Notes: generated by a model not told the origin, from the sequence alone. DNA of 64,000 nt from Chlamydia avium 10DC88 (GCF_000583875.1 NZ_CP006571.1:847416-911415); one strand, 5' to 3'. Counted from the first letter of the stretch, positions 8,830-19,145 are shown. Numbers and translations are program-made.

Positions 8830-10536
8830 CTATCCCTTACTATTTTTCGTTTTATGTGAACCCGTTTTTTCCTCTTCCAAAAGATCAAGAAACGCACGTA
8901 ATTGCTTAGAACGAATTGGGTGTCGCATTTTTCTCAATGCTTTGGCCTCAATTTGTCGAATACGCTCACGAGTTACATTAAAAGCAGAGCCCACTTCTTC
9001 CAACGTCTTCGGTTTACCATCTAAAAGACCAAAACGATGGATCAACACAAAACGCTCACGATCCGTGAGTGTTTTCAATACCTCTTTCATTTTGTCTTTA
9101 AGCATGGAATACCCAGTAGCCTCTGCCGGAGATTCGACTCCAGTATCTTCTAAAAAATCTCCAAAAGAACTTTCTCCACCCTCTCCTACTTCTGCTTGTA
9201 GAGAAATAGGATGTTGAGAGATTTTATAAATTTCTCTCACCCGATCAGGAGTTAAACCTAGTTCTTCGGCCAATTCTTCTGGAGTAGGCTCTTTGCCAGT
9301 CTCCATCATTAATTTCTTGGCTCCCCTAAGAACCTTATTAATTGTTTCTATCATGTGTACAGGAATACGAATAGTACGCGCCTGATCAGCAATAGCACGA
9401 GTAACCGCTTGACGAATCCACCAAGTAGCGTAAGTAGAAAACTTGTATCCTCTACGGTATTCAAACTTTTCTACCGCTTTCATTAACCCCATATTCCCTT
9501 CTTGAATCAAATCTAAGAAAGATAAGCCTCGGTTGGTATACTTCTTAGCTATAGAAATAACAAGTCGAAGATTCGACTCTACCATTTCTTTTTTTGCTTC
9601 TTGACTCTTGTCCATCCAGCGCTGCAACATACGAACATCTTTTTTAAACTCCTCTAGAGTTCTTCCCGCAGCTACTTCACGTTTATGTAAACGTCGTTTA
9701 GCTGCGTCCAACTTTGCCGCAGCAAATTTATTCCTCTCTGCACGAATTTTTAAATCATTTATTTGTTGTTCCAACTGTAAAAAAGAATCATATGCTTTAA
9801 AAACAACTTCACCGAAATCTTCAGTCACGTTATGACGACAATGGAAACAACGTAAATATGCTTGTGTACGAATACGACACTTTTCTAAATCATCATTTAA
9901 TTTAGATACTTCTTGCTTAGATAAATTATTTTGTTTCAATGCCAAAAGTAATGCTTCTAAATAAGCATCTTCTTCTTTAAGTAAAGTAATTAATTTAGGA
10001 AGTAATTTTAAAAAATGTGCCTTATCCTCAACTTCCTTCTCAGAAATAATTTTATCAAAACGCTCTTTCCCATTAATGAGGTATTGAGCGATAGAAATAG
10101 CCTCTTTTGTAGAATAACGGAAACGTAAAATGATACGCTCGATTTGTATCTGAGCCTTTTCAATTCTTTTAGAAATTTCGACTTCTTCTTCCCGAGTTAA
10201 TAGAGGAACTGTCCCCATTTCTTTTAAATACATGCGGACAGGATCGTCAGGAGTTCCCTCCGTACGTTTTGCTAAACCTTCAAGCTCTTTAGCCTCTTTC
10301 TTCCTCTCTCTTTGTCTTTCAACATCTGCTTGGTTCAGGACCTGAATGTCCATCCCTGTAAGAAAAATAAGAACCTGATCAATTTGCTCAGGTGTATCAA
10401 AAGACATGGGAAGAATTTCATTGATCTCTTCATACGTAATAAAGCCCTGATCCTTAGCAAGAGTAACCAACTCTTCTAATTTTCTCTGAGCTTCTTCGTG
10501 CGCTGCATCTACAGCTTGACCATTTTGTGTATTCAT
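8830..10536 (-). CDS. rpoD: Major sigma factor (sigma-66)
   Basis: Primary sigma factor, 568 residues, close to the usual chlamydial length. Region 1.1 is at about 15-80, then [11 protein letters not shown] (region 1.2), a non-conserved insert, region 2 with [36 protein letters not shown] and [14 protein letters not shown], region 3, and region 4.2 with [24 protein letters not shown] near the end. It is followed after 2 bases by folX, so sigma-66 is translated from the same message as the folate genes. The T3SS chaperone gene scc4, whose C. trachomatis product binds sigma-66 region 4, is also in the window at about 60 kb. Confidence 0.97.
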   Translation of the reverse strand: MNTQNGQAVDAAHEEAQRKLEELVTLAKDQGFITYEEINEILPMSFDTPEQIDQVLIFLTGMDIQVLNQADVERQRERKKEAKELEGLAKRTEGTPDDPVRMYLKEMGTVPLLTREEEVEISKRIEKAQIQIERIILRFRYSTKEAISIAQYLINGKERFDKIISEKEVEDKAHFLKLLPKLITLLKEEDAYLEALLLALKQNNLSKQEVSKLNDDLEKCRIRTQAYLRCFHCRHNVTEDFGEVVFKAYDSFLQLEQQINDLKIRAERNKFAAAKLDAAKRRLHKREVAAGRTLEEFKKDVRMLQRWMDKSQEAKKEMVESNLRLVISIAKKYTNRGLSFLDLIQEGNMGLMKAVEKFEYRRGYKFSTYATWWIRQAVTRAIADQARTIRIPVHMIETINKVLRGAKKLMMETGKEPTPEELAEELGLTPDRVREIYKISQHPISLQAEVGEGGESSFGDFLEDTGVESPAEATGYSMLKDKMKEVLKTLTDRERFVLIHRFGLLDGKPKTLEEVGSAFNVTRERIRQIEAKALRKMRHPIRSKQLRAFLDLLEEEKTGSHKTKNSKG

Positions 10537-10626
10537 GAGCTAATTATTGGGTTGCAATATAGACCCCTAACCTTTAGGCAATAGTGTAGCCAAAGAAAGA
10601 TAGGAAATCTAGGGATTTTCTTCGAT

Positions 10627-11841
10627 TTACCCCTGTACAACATCTCTATGTACAGGATGTAGGACTCCTAAAACATGATTGTGAAGAGGGCCTTTATTTA
10701 AAACAGTTAAACAATAATAAAAAGGAGTATGACCACGACTTTTTGTTTTAATAACTAACTTTCCCGATCGTTCTTTACGATCTTGTATGCGCAAGTCAGC
10801 TTCCCACTGAGGCAATCCAGAAACAACGATGTCCTCGTCCATAGCAAAAAAATCTTCTACTCCATGTCCAGTCCAAACTTTAAATAAAGAATTAGCAAAA
10901 ACAGCACGCCTAGTCTGAGGAGCATAGACAAAAAGCATACCAAAATTTTCTTCGCGTAAACTATCAAATAATTGACGACATTCTAAAGAATAATTTCTAA
11001 CTGAAGATTCTGATCTTATATAACGAGAAGCAGTTAATGAAGAAGCTGCTTCAGTATTTTCCACTTTAAAAGCGATTTTTTTTAATTCTGACAATAACTG
11101 GTTAGGTACATCCTTGGAAGGTAATAGGGATTTTTTAGGAAAATGCTCAGCTGCTGTCGAATCTAACTGCAATAAATTACGGATTTCACACATCAAATCC
11201 TGAACTTTGGATTCCAGCTTTCCGATATAAGCTTGACGGACATCTAACATATTATGCTGTTCTTCAAAAGTAGCCTGATACTCCTCATTCAAAACTTGTT
11301 GGTACGCTAAAGCATCGGTAAGTTCGCGATGTAATTTTTGACTTTCCTCTTCTTTTTCCTTATATTCCTGAGACAAAGCATCTAATTGTAAATGTAAACA
11401 TTGATTTTCTTCTTTTAATTGAGAAATTAAACTTTCTAATTGCTGAAATTCTGCTTTAGTTTTCATAAAAGCATTTCTCGCGAGAAGAAGTTGCTTAGAA
11501 AGCTCCTGATTACGAGAACGTAGTTGCATGCTTTCTTGCCGCCCTTCTTCAACAGAAGCACAAACCTTACGTAATCCTTCATCTTTTTCTATGATTTTAC
11601 GAATTTTAGTTTGCAATAGCTGATTAGCAGCAAATTTCAACTGCTTCTCCCTACAAATGATAGCAAAAAACCATCCACCCGAAGAAATTACAGAAAAGAC
11701 AAAGTATTGATAATTTTTCTGAAAATCAGAAAGGCAAGAGAAAAAAATCAAGGGAATAAGAAACGCTGCTAGAGGAAAAAAATAGTAATAATATTTTAAA
11801 ATATAGTGAAAATATTTTTTCACAAAGGACATAAAACTCAA
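10627..11841 (-). CDS. CT616-family membrane-anchored coiled-coil protein
   Basis: Function unknown. The 404 residues start with two hydrophobic segments (about 15-38 and 45-65). A long coiled coil follows (about 70-250), rich in E, Q, K and L heptads. The C-terminal domain (about 290-400) has a PAS-like pattern (GMLFVYAPQTRRAVFANSLFKVWTG), possibly sensory. It precedes rpoD by 90 bases on the same strand and may share transcripts with it. An N-terminal anchor with an internal sensor-like domain would fit a regulator of cell state, but no kinase or output domain is seen. Confidence 0.8.
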   Translation of the reverse strand: MSFMSFVKKYFHYILKYYYYFFPLAAFLIPLIFFSCLSDFQKNYQYFVFSVISSGGWFFAIICREKQLKFAANQLLQTKIRKIIEKDEGLRKVCASVEEGRQESMQLRSRNQELSKQLLLARNAFMKTKAEFQQLESLISQLKEENQCLHLQLDALSQEYKEKEEESQKLHRELTDALAYQQVLNEEYQATFEEQHNMLDVRQAYIGKLESKVQDLMCEIRNLLQLDSTAAEHFPKKSLLPSKDVPNQLLSELKKIAFKVENTEAASSLTASRYIRSESSVRNYSLECRQLFDSLREENFGMLFVYAPQTRRAVFANSLFKVWTGHGVEDFFAMDEDIVVSGLPQWEADLRIQDRKERSGKLVIKTKSRGHTPFYYCLTVLNKGPLHNHVLGVLHPVHRDVVQG

Positions 11842-12103
11842 ACCCCAGCCACTACTTGAGAGATTACTCTTTTCATTAAAAATTTAAAAACACCTCAGGT
11901 AGGCTCTATATTTATGTTTACACAAAACTTTATTTATTCCATAAAAATATACTTCTTCCTCCTCATTTTTATTTCTTTTTATTTGGAAGTCTTTTACAAT
12001 TTTAGCTCTTAAATCAATGAGACTTTTTAGAGGCTTATTGTATCTCATCAATAACGAAATTTCTTAGTCCTTGCTAATAATATGCCAGACTACCGGAGTG
12101 ATT

Positions 12104-12400
12104 ATGGCAACTAAAAAAACTACAAAGAAAAATGATCCTAAAAAGCGATCTTCTGCAGAAAAACGTGTTCTTACATCACAAAAACGCGCTCGAATCAATC
12201 AAAGCTTCAAGTCTAAAGTAAAAACTTTAATTAAGAAATTCGAACAAGCTTTAAAAGAGGGTGATCAAGAAAATATTACCACCGGATTGCGACTAGTTTA
12301 TAGCATGGCCGATCGTGCAGTGAAAAGAGGAATTTTTAAGGCCAATAAAGCTGCTCGAATTAAATCTCACGCCACCAAACGTGCTAATATAAATATTTAG
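12104..12400 (+). CDS. rpsT: Ribosomal protein S20
   Basis: A 98-residue basic protein that binds 16S rRNA in the 30S body. The start is the ATG at 12104, preceded by GGAG, giving [20 protein letters not shown]; a TTG start 33 bases further up adds an unrelated leader. The S20 pattern ([20 protein letters not shown] and a C-terminal RANINI after HATKRA) is clear. It is divergent from CT616. The 262 bases upstream of it are AT-rich and hold its promoter, which I could not place with confidence. Confidence 0.95.
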   Translation: MATKKTTKKNDPKKRSSAEKRVLTSQKRARINQSFKSKVKTLIKKFEQALKEGDQENITTGLRLVYSMADRAVKRGIFKANKAARIKSHATKRANINI

Positions 12401-12421
12401 TTTAGTTTATCGGTATAATTT

Positions 12422-13231
12422 ATGAGTACTTTAGCCACATCCACAAGTAATCCTTCTGCAAATGATCCTTTTACTATAAATAATAGTTTTTTATTTGTAA
12501 TGAATAAAACGCGAAGGCTATCTTCTAATCTTCATGATCATATAAGTTTTACCAATGATTTACTGGGGGTTATCGGCTCGTCCTCGTCAATTGCCCTAGC
12601 TGCTTTGGAGTCTTCCAGCCCAGTAGCACAAAAGCTAGTTAATCTAGAGTCCGCTTGTGGTATAGCTATAGGAATGAACAATTTGATGGACATTGGAGTT
12701 CAATTAACTCAACTACTAAGTGGAGCGATGTTTTATCAAACAGGGAAAAAGGGGGGCATCTTCTGGAAAATATGTCCTCGTACAAGGCGAGCTCAAAGAA
12801 TACTTAGATCTCCGTTAAGTATTGCTCGCAAGCTGGCCCGCCTGTTTTCTAAAATCATAGGTAATTTGTCCTTCTTCAATTACCCTCTAAAGCTTGTGAA
12901 CTTAGGAGCTCATGCTAAAACAGTAGGAGGAATAAGCATTAGCCTTGGAGCTCTAGCTTCTGTGTGTGGAGCACTTGATGATGCATCCTGCATAGCAGTA
13001 GTAAATGCATTCAAACCTGCTTCAACAGAAGAAAGGGTAAAAATAAGACAAATAATAAGAGAAAAAGTGCTCTCCTTCATTTGCAACCTAGTAGATTTAG
13101 GTGCTTATGCCGTAAGCTTAGTATTCTCGTTTGCTCCGGCATTACTTGGATTACATGCTTCGCTTATTTTGGGTATTTCCTGTTTGTTATCTTCTGTATT
13201 TAATTTGGCTCAAGATATTATCACAGGATAA
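12422..13231 (+). CDS. Putative inclusion membrane protein (CT618 family)
   Basis: A 269-residue chlamydia-specific protein. It lacks a signal peptide but has paired hydrophobic stretches, around 155-185 (KTVGGISISLGALASVCGAL) and 220-262 (AVSLVFSFAPALLGLHASLI followed by a further apolar stretch). The CT618 homologue has been reported at the inclusion membrane, where such proteins are put by type III secretion. It begins 21 bases after rpsT and may be read from the same transcript, though expression timing of Inc proteins usually differs from ribosomal proteins. Confidence 0.75.
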   Translation: MSTLATSTSNPSANDPFTINNSFLFVMNKTRRLSSNLHDHISFTNDLLGVIGSSSSIALAALESSSPVAQKLVNLESACGIAIGMNNLMDIGVQLTQLLSGAMFYQTGKKGGIFWKICPRTRRAQRILRSPLSIARKLARLFSKIIGNLSFFNYPLKLVNLGAHAKTVGGISISLGALASVCGALDDASCIAVVNAFKPASTEERVKIRQIIREKVLSFICNLVDLGAYAVSLVFSFAPALLGLHASLILGISCLLSSVFNLAQDIITG

Positions 13232-13255
13232 CACGTACGATTTGCTTCCAAAAAC

Positions 13256-14782
13256 TTAGGCTTCTTCATAAGGATATTTGTGCCGTTTCTTTATGATTTT
13301 CCTTAGGGTAGTTTCTTCAGCCCAAATTGTAACAGAATGCTTTGCACGAGTAATAGCCGTGTAAAGCATTGAAGAATCAAAAGTAGCACACCCCTGCGGG
13401 ACTATTACAATAACCTGATCGTATTCGCTTCCCTGACTTTTGTGGACAGACATTACATAATTATATGTATAGTGAGAAAAAGTAGTGGCATCTATGGGAG
13501 GACAATGCTGAAAAAGTAATCTACGTGTTTTATGACAAAGAAACCCCGTATCTCCATTAGATAATCCCCAAGTTGCATATCGCGCTGTAATCATAATAGG
13601 AATCAATAAATCTGGATGTGTTTTTTGCATTTCACAAAAAACGAGATGATTTAAATGTAAATACCCCCATCTTCCATATCTCATTGGAGTAAGTACGCAC
13701 AAAGACATTTGAGAAGAAGATAGAACAAACATTTCCTTAATCATAGAAATAGCTTGGTGAATAGGAGGCAGGGGAGTAAAAGGTAACGATTGCTTATTTA
13801 AAATAGCCTGAGATAAATTGTGTATTTGATCTGTTTTTGCTCTATGAGATATTTGTAAACGTAGAGTATTTTCAGGAAAATAGGCAATTAAATCTTGTAA
13901 AGGATTTCCTGCTCCTAGCCCTATTGGAGGTAATTGTTGTGCATCACCCAATATGATTAAATTATCTGCAAGAACACGACCATCCACACGCATCCCTGAT
14001 AATGTATTCACCAAACTATTAAGCAGACCTAATGTAACCATAGATCCTTCATCCACTAATAAAAGATCGACTTGATTGCATCGTTTATACGCATATTCTT
14101 GTAAAAAATGATGTATTGTTTGGATATAGACCCTATCTCCCAAAATATCATTGCTAGCAAATATTTGACGAATATGGGAAGCAGCCTTGCCCGTAGGGGT
14201 AACTACAGCAACACGCATTTGAGGATTATTTCGAAGTAGAGTAAGGACAATTTGAACAGCAAGAAAAGTTTTCCCCGTTCCAGGCCCCCCACATATTAAC
14301 GAAAAACAAGAACGAATTGCTTTTTGAAAAACCTGATTTTGTTCTTCTGACAACAAATCATTTTTTACATCAGAAATAATATATTTAGGCACCGCTTTAG
14401 ATAACAATGACAACTTATGAAACAGATTTTCACGAGTATGATATAATGTGCGCAAATAAATCTTGTTATCCTTCACGAAAAATAAAGAAGAAAGAAGATC
14501 TCTGTGAAGATTAGCAAAACAATTATAAAATAATTGCTCTGAGATTCCTGGAATAGAAGGAAATATTCGTCCGTTTTCTATAGAAAGAAAGGGATAGCCA
14601 GAACGTAAAAGAGAAGAAAATATAGCCAAAAATATAAAATCTGTTTCAGAATCTAATCGCGAATACCTCTTAGAAAATGCTAAATCTATAGGTAAAATGT
14701 ATTGTTGTTGAAGAGAATCTTTAAGAGCAGAAGGAACGTTAGTATTTAATGATGATATAAACGCCGACGTTTTACTTCTCAT
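13256..14782 (-). CDS. recD2: RecD-type exonuclease V alpha-chain helicase
   Basis: 5'-3' superfamily 1 helicase of the RecD family, 508 residues. Walker A GGPGTGKT is at 165-172, LLVDEGSM is the Walker B region, GDAQQLPPIG is motif III, and the C-terminal YNYVMSVHKSQGSEYDQV and LYTAITRAKHSVTI are motifs V and VI. It corresponds to CT652. With RecB and RecC also encoded in this window it likely completes the RecBCD helicase-nuclease, although it sits about 15 kb away from them. It overlaps the 3' end of the CT651-like gene by 11 bases. Confidence 0.88.
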   Translation of the reverse strand: MRSKTSAFISSLNTNVPSALKDSLQQQYILPIDLAFSKRYSRLDSETDFIFLAIFSSLLRSGYPFLSIENGRIFPSIPGISEQLFYNCFANLHRDLLSSLFFVKDNKIYLRTLYHTRENLFHKLSLLSKAVPKYIISDVKNDLLSEEQNQVFQKAIRSCFSLICGGPGTGKTFLAVQIVLTLLRNNPQMRVAVVTPTGKAASHIRQIFASNDILGDRVYIQTIHHFLQEYAYKRCNQVDLLLVDEGSMVTLGLLNSLVNTLSGMRVDGRVLADNLIILGDAQQLPPIGLGAGNPLQDLIAYFPENTLRLQISHRAKTDQIHNLSQAILNKQSLPFTPLPPIHQAISMIKEMFVLSSSQMSLCVLTPMRYGRWGYLHLNHLVFCEMQKTHPDLLIPIMITARYATWGLSNGDTGFLCHKTRRLLFQHCPPIDATTFSHYTYNYVMSVHKSQGSEYDQVIVIVPQGCATFDSSMLYTAITRAKHSVTIWAEETTLRKIIKKRHKYPYEEA

Positions 14783-16598
14783 AGTTTATTCCAGAATCTT
14801 TAGATAAACACTTATAGCACAAAGCTAATGCTTTTTGCACTTTAGGGTCATATCGTGCATGAGTGGATAATAAACTAAAATATTCCCAAGCTTCTGCATA
14901 ACACTTATGTTCCACAAGACATAATGCTAATAAACGATAAGTCTGTGGTGAAGGGGCAATTTTCGTTAACCACAAGCTGTAAAGATAACTTTGTTTATAT
15001 TTTCCCTGAGAATATAAGAATTCGGCATCAGCAATGAAATTAGCAATATCTTCTTCACACACAGTTATAGGATTAAGTCCTATATCCACTATGAAGTCTT
15101 CCAATTGTAATAAGCGAGAAATAGCATGGCTTGATAATAAATTTTTATAAGTTTGTTTCACAAAACGAGAAACAATATTTTCGCTTTCTATATCAGAATT
15201 AGTAAACTGTAAAATTACTCGAAGTAAATTTAATGCTTTATTGTCACAAGTCCCTAATTGCCACAACTGATTAGCTATTTTAATTAAATGCTTTACTAGT
15301 TGTTGCTTATCGATATCGTAGGATTGGATTTCCTCCCAAAGATTTAGATATTTTCTTAGATTCGTATAATTGACATCATCGTGAAAAATAATCTCCTGGA
15401 GAGTCTCTGGAGAAATAATGAGTTTTTTACTTAAAAAAATATCTGAATCTAACTGCTTCAATAAAGATAGAGTTTTTTGCGCTTCGTTGGTTTTTAACTG
15501 AAGAACTTTTTCAGATAAAATTGCTCCAAATGTATCTATGAGCTTCTTTTTTAAAGAATCCTCTCTAAAACCCACTATGGAACAACAGATACGTGATACT
15601 TTGTTGGAAGAAGAGAAAAAATGATTGACTAGAGGCTGAATCACCAATTCATGATTTGGATTAAAATAAAAACGATCCCAATTCTCTATAATTTGTAATA
15701 AAGGAGAAAGTCTAGATTCAGGAACGATAAAAATGTGTTCCATTAACATAGAAAAAAAAGTTTCTTGAGGAATAAATTGTTCATAAACTTTCTTATCTAT
15801 GGTGTGAACTTTTTTCTTATAGAAAAGGATCATTTCATAATAGTCGGGATACACCTTAGATGAATGTGATTGTTGAAGTTCTAAAAAATAACTTCTCCCC
15901 AACATCAACACAGCATTATCATAAATATCAGAATTCCAATCACATTCTCTTTTTAAAAACTTCTCAATGATGCGATTGAGTATTACCCTGCCTAAAGAAA
16001 ACTCGCCCATCTCAATTAAACAGTTAGCTTCCATGCTTTCTAAAAAGAAATCTGAAAGTAGAAGTTGAATATTTTCACTAAGTAAAGAGGTCTCATGACT
16101 TTTTAAGCATTCTTTCCATAAATATAAAGAATCTAAAGCTTGGGAAAAACACTTCTTCTTATAGTGTAAAAGAAATTCGAATAGAGGCAGGAGATGGGAT
16201 TGAGAAAATTGCTGTCGTAGAGTTTCTATTAACTCCTGCATGAGATCTATGTCTTCCAAGAAAAATGCATTAAGAATACGTCCCCCTAGGACTTCTTCTT
16301 TAAACAAAAAAGACGCATTTTTATTTTCATCATAAATTTTGATAAAAATCTTATCTGATTGATTTATATTTCTTTGCTTTTGCAAAAGAAAACCCTGATA
16401 ACAAAGAAGAGTTTTCTGTTTGTTATTAGAAAGAGGGCGCTTCAAAAAAGACATCTCTCTCTCTTTTCTTCCGTCCACTACAATCTTTGTGTTATTTAAA
16501 TAAGTCTTTGAGGGGAGGATGGAATACAAAAAATACAACCCTCCACCAGCAGAAAAGCATGAGAAAAAAAATACGCAAAATAACACGTAGCGAACCAT
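14772..16598 (-). CDS. CT651-family membrane-anchored TPR-like protein
   Basis: Chlamydia-specific, about 608 residues, function unknown. The N-terminus is a single hydrophobic anchor or signal (about 5-28). The rest is helical with repeat-like hydrophobic spacing; the last 70 residues (AEFLYSQGKYKQSYLYSLWL, YRLLALCLVEHKCYAEAWEY) look like tetratricopeptide repeats. The ATG at 16598 is preferred over a GTG at 16607 because GGTAAG precedes it. The C-terminus overlaps recD2 by 11 bases, so the two are co-transcribed. The anchor suggests an inner-membrane or periplasmic scaffold. Confidence 0.78.
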   Translation of the reverse strand: MVRYVLFCVFFFSCFSAGGGLYFLYSILPSKTYLNNTKIVVDGRKEREMSFLKRPLSNNKQKTLLCYQGFLLQKQRNINQSDKIFIKIYDENKNASFLFKEEVLGGRILNAFFLEDIDLMQELIETLRQQFSQSHLLPLFEFLLHYKKKCFSQALDSLYLWKECLKSHETSLLSENIQLLLSDFFLESMEANCLIEMGEFSLGRVILNRIIEKFLKRECDWNSDIYDNAVLMLGRSYFLELQQSHSSKVYPDYYEMILFYKKKVHTIDKKVYEQFIPQETFFSMLMEHIFIVPESRLSPLLQIIENWDRFYFNPNHELVIQPLVNHFFSSSNKVSRICCSIVGFREDSLKKKLIDTFGAILSEKVLQLKTNEAQKTLSLLKQLDSDIFLSKKLIISPETLQEIIFHDDVNYTNLRKYLNLWEEIQSYDIDKQQLVKHLIKIANQLWQLGTCDNKALNLLRVILQFTNSDIESENIVSRFVKQTYKNLLSSHAISRLLQLEDFIVDIGLNPITVCEEDIANFIADAEFLYSQGKYKQSYLYSLWLTKIAPSPQTYRLLALCLVEHKCYAEAWEYFSLLSTHARYDPKVQKALALCYKCLSKDSGINYEK

Positions 16599-16798
16599 GT
16601 GAAGCACTTACCGACTTTGCTTAAACTATTTAATCTTAAAATAATCACAACTGATTAAGGGTAAATTATAACTATAGGATTGTCTTTATGCAAAATTATT
16701 TTTTAAACAAAAAAAACTAAAAAACCATAAAGAATCTTTGAAAAATAAATAATTTTGTATTACTCACTCAAATATTATGGTACAAATGCATCCAAATT

Positions 16799-17455
16799 AT
16801 GATTACGGATAAAACAATATTATTTGTTACCCAAAACAATAATATCCCGTTGGAGTTAAAAGAATTTTCTCATTCTGAATTCAAATATCAAGTTATCACT
16901 TCTTCTGAGTTCGTACTTAATGTAAAATCTGATTTGATTTTTTTTGATCAGACCCTCATCCCAGAACAAGATTGGCAATTCCTTCCTTCTCAAGGAAATT
17001 ACTTTGTACTATTTAATAGTTTTGAAGAAGAAAAGATAATTCAAATTTTAAATCAGGGAGCTCAGGGATACATCCTGTATCCTGTGACAGCTAGAGTTAT
17101 TGATGCTATAATTCGATCATTCCTAAGACAAAATAATTCTAAACATACAATTCCAGAGTATATTGTTTTTGGAAATTGTACTTTTTATCTTCTAAATCTT
17201 ACCATAAATACCCCAGAAGAAACTATTCATCTCACTCCTTCAGAAGCAGGAATACTTAAACAACTTCTTATGAATCGAGGTCGTCCCTGCTTAAGAAAAC
17301 ATTTACTAGAAGAAATAAAAGATAATTCTCAAGAAATCATATCAAGAAATGTAGACGTACATATTGCTTCTTTAAGAAAAAAATTGGGAGCATATGGATC
17401 AAAAATTTCTACAATTCGTGGTATAGGCTATGTGTTTTCTGATGATGACATTTAG
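16799..17455 (+). CDS. chxR: ChxR-like atypical OmpR/PhoB response regulator
   Basis: The 218 residues comprise an N-terminal receiver-like fold (about 1-110) and a C-terminal winged helix (about 120-218). The latter is clear: LTPSEAGILKQLLMNRG, LLEEIKDN, RNVDVHIASLRKKLG and ISTIRGIGYVF. In C. trachomatis ChxR the receiver has lost the usual phospho-acceptor pocket and acts without phosphorylation as a transcription activator. I likewise see no standard DD/D/K set here (the middle segment is SDLIFFDQTLI). It stands alone, with no histidine kinase next to it, divergent from CT651. Confidence 0.88.
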   Translation: MITDKTILFVTQNNNIPLELKEFSHSEFKYQVITSSEFVLNVKSDLIFFDQTLIPEQDWQFLPSQGNYFVLFNSFEEEKIIQILNQGAQGYILYPVTARVIDAIIRSFLRQNNSKHTIPEYIVFGNCTFYLLNLTINTPEETIHLTPSEAGILKQLLMNRGRPCLRKHLLEEIKDNSQEIISRNVDVHIASLRKKLGAYGSKISTIRGIGYVFSDDDI

Positions 17456-17543
17456 GGATTTGCTTTATTCTTTTAATCCTCTCTGATTACTCTTGTCACT
17501 AAATGATCATAAACAGACAATACTTGTAAAACTGTAATCAGCC

Positions 17544-18155
17544 ATGCTAGCATCCATTTTATTTTCCCCTGAAGATTTTCCTTTTCCAGAACTTATTACA
17601 GAAGCATATTACGTTTGGGATATTCTGGGGTTGCTATCTCAAAAATTATCACAACATGTTTTCTCTGGAATTCATGGAATTGTAGAAAAGGGAGCTTTTT
17701 TAAAAAATATTGAGAGCATCGAAATTGGTGAGGGAGCTTACGTAGAATCTGGGGCTTATATTGTTGGTCCCTGCATTATTGGACCTCAAACAGAAGTGCG
17801 TCATGGAGCTTACTTACGAGGGGGAGTGATTACGGGAACACAATGTGTTATTGGTCATTGTAGTGAATTAAAAAACTCTTACTTAGGTCATCATACTAAA
17901 GCAAGTCATTTTGCTTATGTAGGAGATTCTGTATTATCTGCGGAAGTTAATTTAGGAGCTGGAGTTCGTTGTGCCAATTTTCGCCTTGATGGACAAACAA
18001 TTTCTATATCTGGTGAAGAGGGACAAATAAATACAAAATTAAGAAAAGTGGGAGCATTCATTGGGAAGCAGGCATCTGTAGGCTGCAATGTGGTAATCAA
18101 TCCAGGACGCTGTCTTCCAGCTTATACACAAATATATCCCGGGAAAGTAATTTAG
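17544..18155 (+). CDS. Left-handed beta-helix acyltransferase, GlmU C-terminal type (CT629 family)
   Basis: The 203 residues have hexapeptide repeats from about 55 onward (IEIGEGAYVESGAYIVGPCI, VIGHCSELKNSYLGHHTK). The segment SHFAYVGDSVLSAEVNLGAG resembles the GlmU acetyltransferase site (HLSYVGDAEIG-NVNIGAG), including the position of the catalytic His. There is no uridylyltransferase domain (a full GlmU has about 450 residues). Likely function: N-acetylation of glucosamine-1-phosphate for UDP-GlcNAc, used by lipid A or peptidoglycan, but this is inference from the motif. It lies 15 bases upstream of the prenyl synthase. Confidence 0.8.
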   Translation: MLASILFSPEDFPFPELITEAYYVWDILGLLSQKLSQHVFSGIHGIVEKGAFLKNIESIEIGEGAYVESGAYIVGPCIIGPQTEVRHGAYLRGGVITGTQCVIGHCSELKNSYLGHHTKASHFAYVGDSVLSAEVNLGAGVRCANFRLDGQTISISGEEGQINTKLRKVGAFIGKQASVGCNVVINPGRCLPAYTQIYPGKVI

Positions 18156-18170
18156 CTTAAGGAAGTTTCC

Positions 18171-19052
18171 ATGGTTACAATGGAATTATTTGAAACCTAT
18201 AAAATTATGATAGAAGAGGGGATTAAAAACTCTTTAGAGTCCTTTGGTTCTCCAACGCAATCCATACGAGCACCTGTAGAGTACGCCCTAACCAATGGGG
18301 GAAAACGGATCCGTCCTATGTTAGTTTGTATGATTGCTAAAGGGTTAGGGAAAAACAGAGACGTTCTAGATTCTGCTTTAGCCATAGAATTCATACACAC
18401 ATCCACTTTAATTGCTGATGACCTTCCTTGCATGGACAATGATGATGAACGTAGGGGACATCCTACAGTACATAAAGTATTCTGTGAAGCTTCAGCTCTT
18501 TTAGCTTCCTATGCATTAATTCCTTCTGCCTACGCTCATATTCGATCAAACGCAAGAAAATTAAAACAACAGGGTATTGATGCCGAAGAAATCAACATAG
18601 CTTACAGCATTATTTGTGATATTATAGATAAAAATATAGGAGTAAATGGGGTTTTGGCTGGGCAATATGAAGACATGTTTTTTAACAACCAAGGTCCTGA
18701 ATATGTCCAATCAATAATAAACAAAAAAACGGGATCCCTTTTTGAAGTTGCTTGTATATCTGGTTGGTTATTTGGTGGAGGTACAACTTCATGTATTCCC
18801 CAAATCCTTGAGTTTTCTAGGCAATTTGGTCTTCTTTTTCAATTAAAAGATGATATTTTAGATATGAACCAGGATCGCCAAGATGTAGGTTTAAACTATG
18901 CCTTACTATTTGGTATAGAAGAAGCAAAAGCGACTTTAAACTCCTCAATCACTAATTGCTTGAGTTTACTCAATCATCTAAAAAATCATGGTTTAAAAGA
19001 TTCTTCTGAAATAGAAACGCTTATAGAATATATGAGCGTTCGCACCTACTAG
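18171..19052 (+). CDS. ispA: Polyprenyl diphosphate synthase (farnesyl/geranylgeranyl type)
   Basis: Condenses isopentenyl with allylic diphosphates. The 293 residues carry GGKRIRPML (43-51), the first Asp-rich motif DDLPCMDNDD (83-92) and the second, LKDDILDM, near 227-234. AAGGAAG lies 5 bases before the ATG. With four residues between the aspartates of the first motif it is the bacterial type II FPP/GGPP synthase form. It supplies undecaprenyl or quinone precursors. Product length cannot be read with certainty. Confidence 0.9.
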   Translation: MVTMELFETYKIMIEEGIKNSLESFGSPTQSIRAPVEYALTNGGKRIRPMLVCMIAKGLGKNRDVLDSALAIEFIHTSTLIADDLPCMDNDDERRGHPTVHKVFCEASALLASYALIPSAYAHIRSNARKLKQQGIDAEEINIAYSIICDIIDKNIGVNGVLAGQYEDMFFNNQGPEYVQSIINKKTGSLFEVACISGWLFGGGTTSCIPQILEFSRQFGLLFQLKDDILDMNQDRQDVGLNYALLFGIEEAKATLNSSITNCLSLLNHLKNHGLKDSSEIETLIEYMSVRTY

Positions 19053-19071
19053 GTAGGCATTGAAAAGAAAA

Positions 19072-19145
19072 TCTGGGTGAGAGGATTTGAACCTCCGCCC
19101 CCTTGCACCCCATGCAAGTGCGCTACCAGGCTGCGCTACACCCAG
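19072..19145 (-). tRNA. tRNA-Pro (GGG)
   Basis: A 74-base cloverleaf: acceptor stem CTGGGTG with CACCCAG, discriminator A, and an anticodon stem-loop CTTGC-ATGGGGT-GCAAG that places GGG at 34-36. The T-arm is GGAGG-TTCAAAT-CCTCT. CCA is not encoded. It starts 10 bases after the stop of the 84-residue gene on the same strand. Confidence 0.95.

Noticed and set aside
8813..9217. A 134-codon frame on the plus strand
   Set aside because: Lies opposite the highly conserved rpoD C-terminus; a mirror of its codon pattern.
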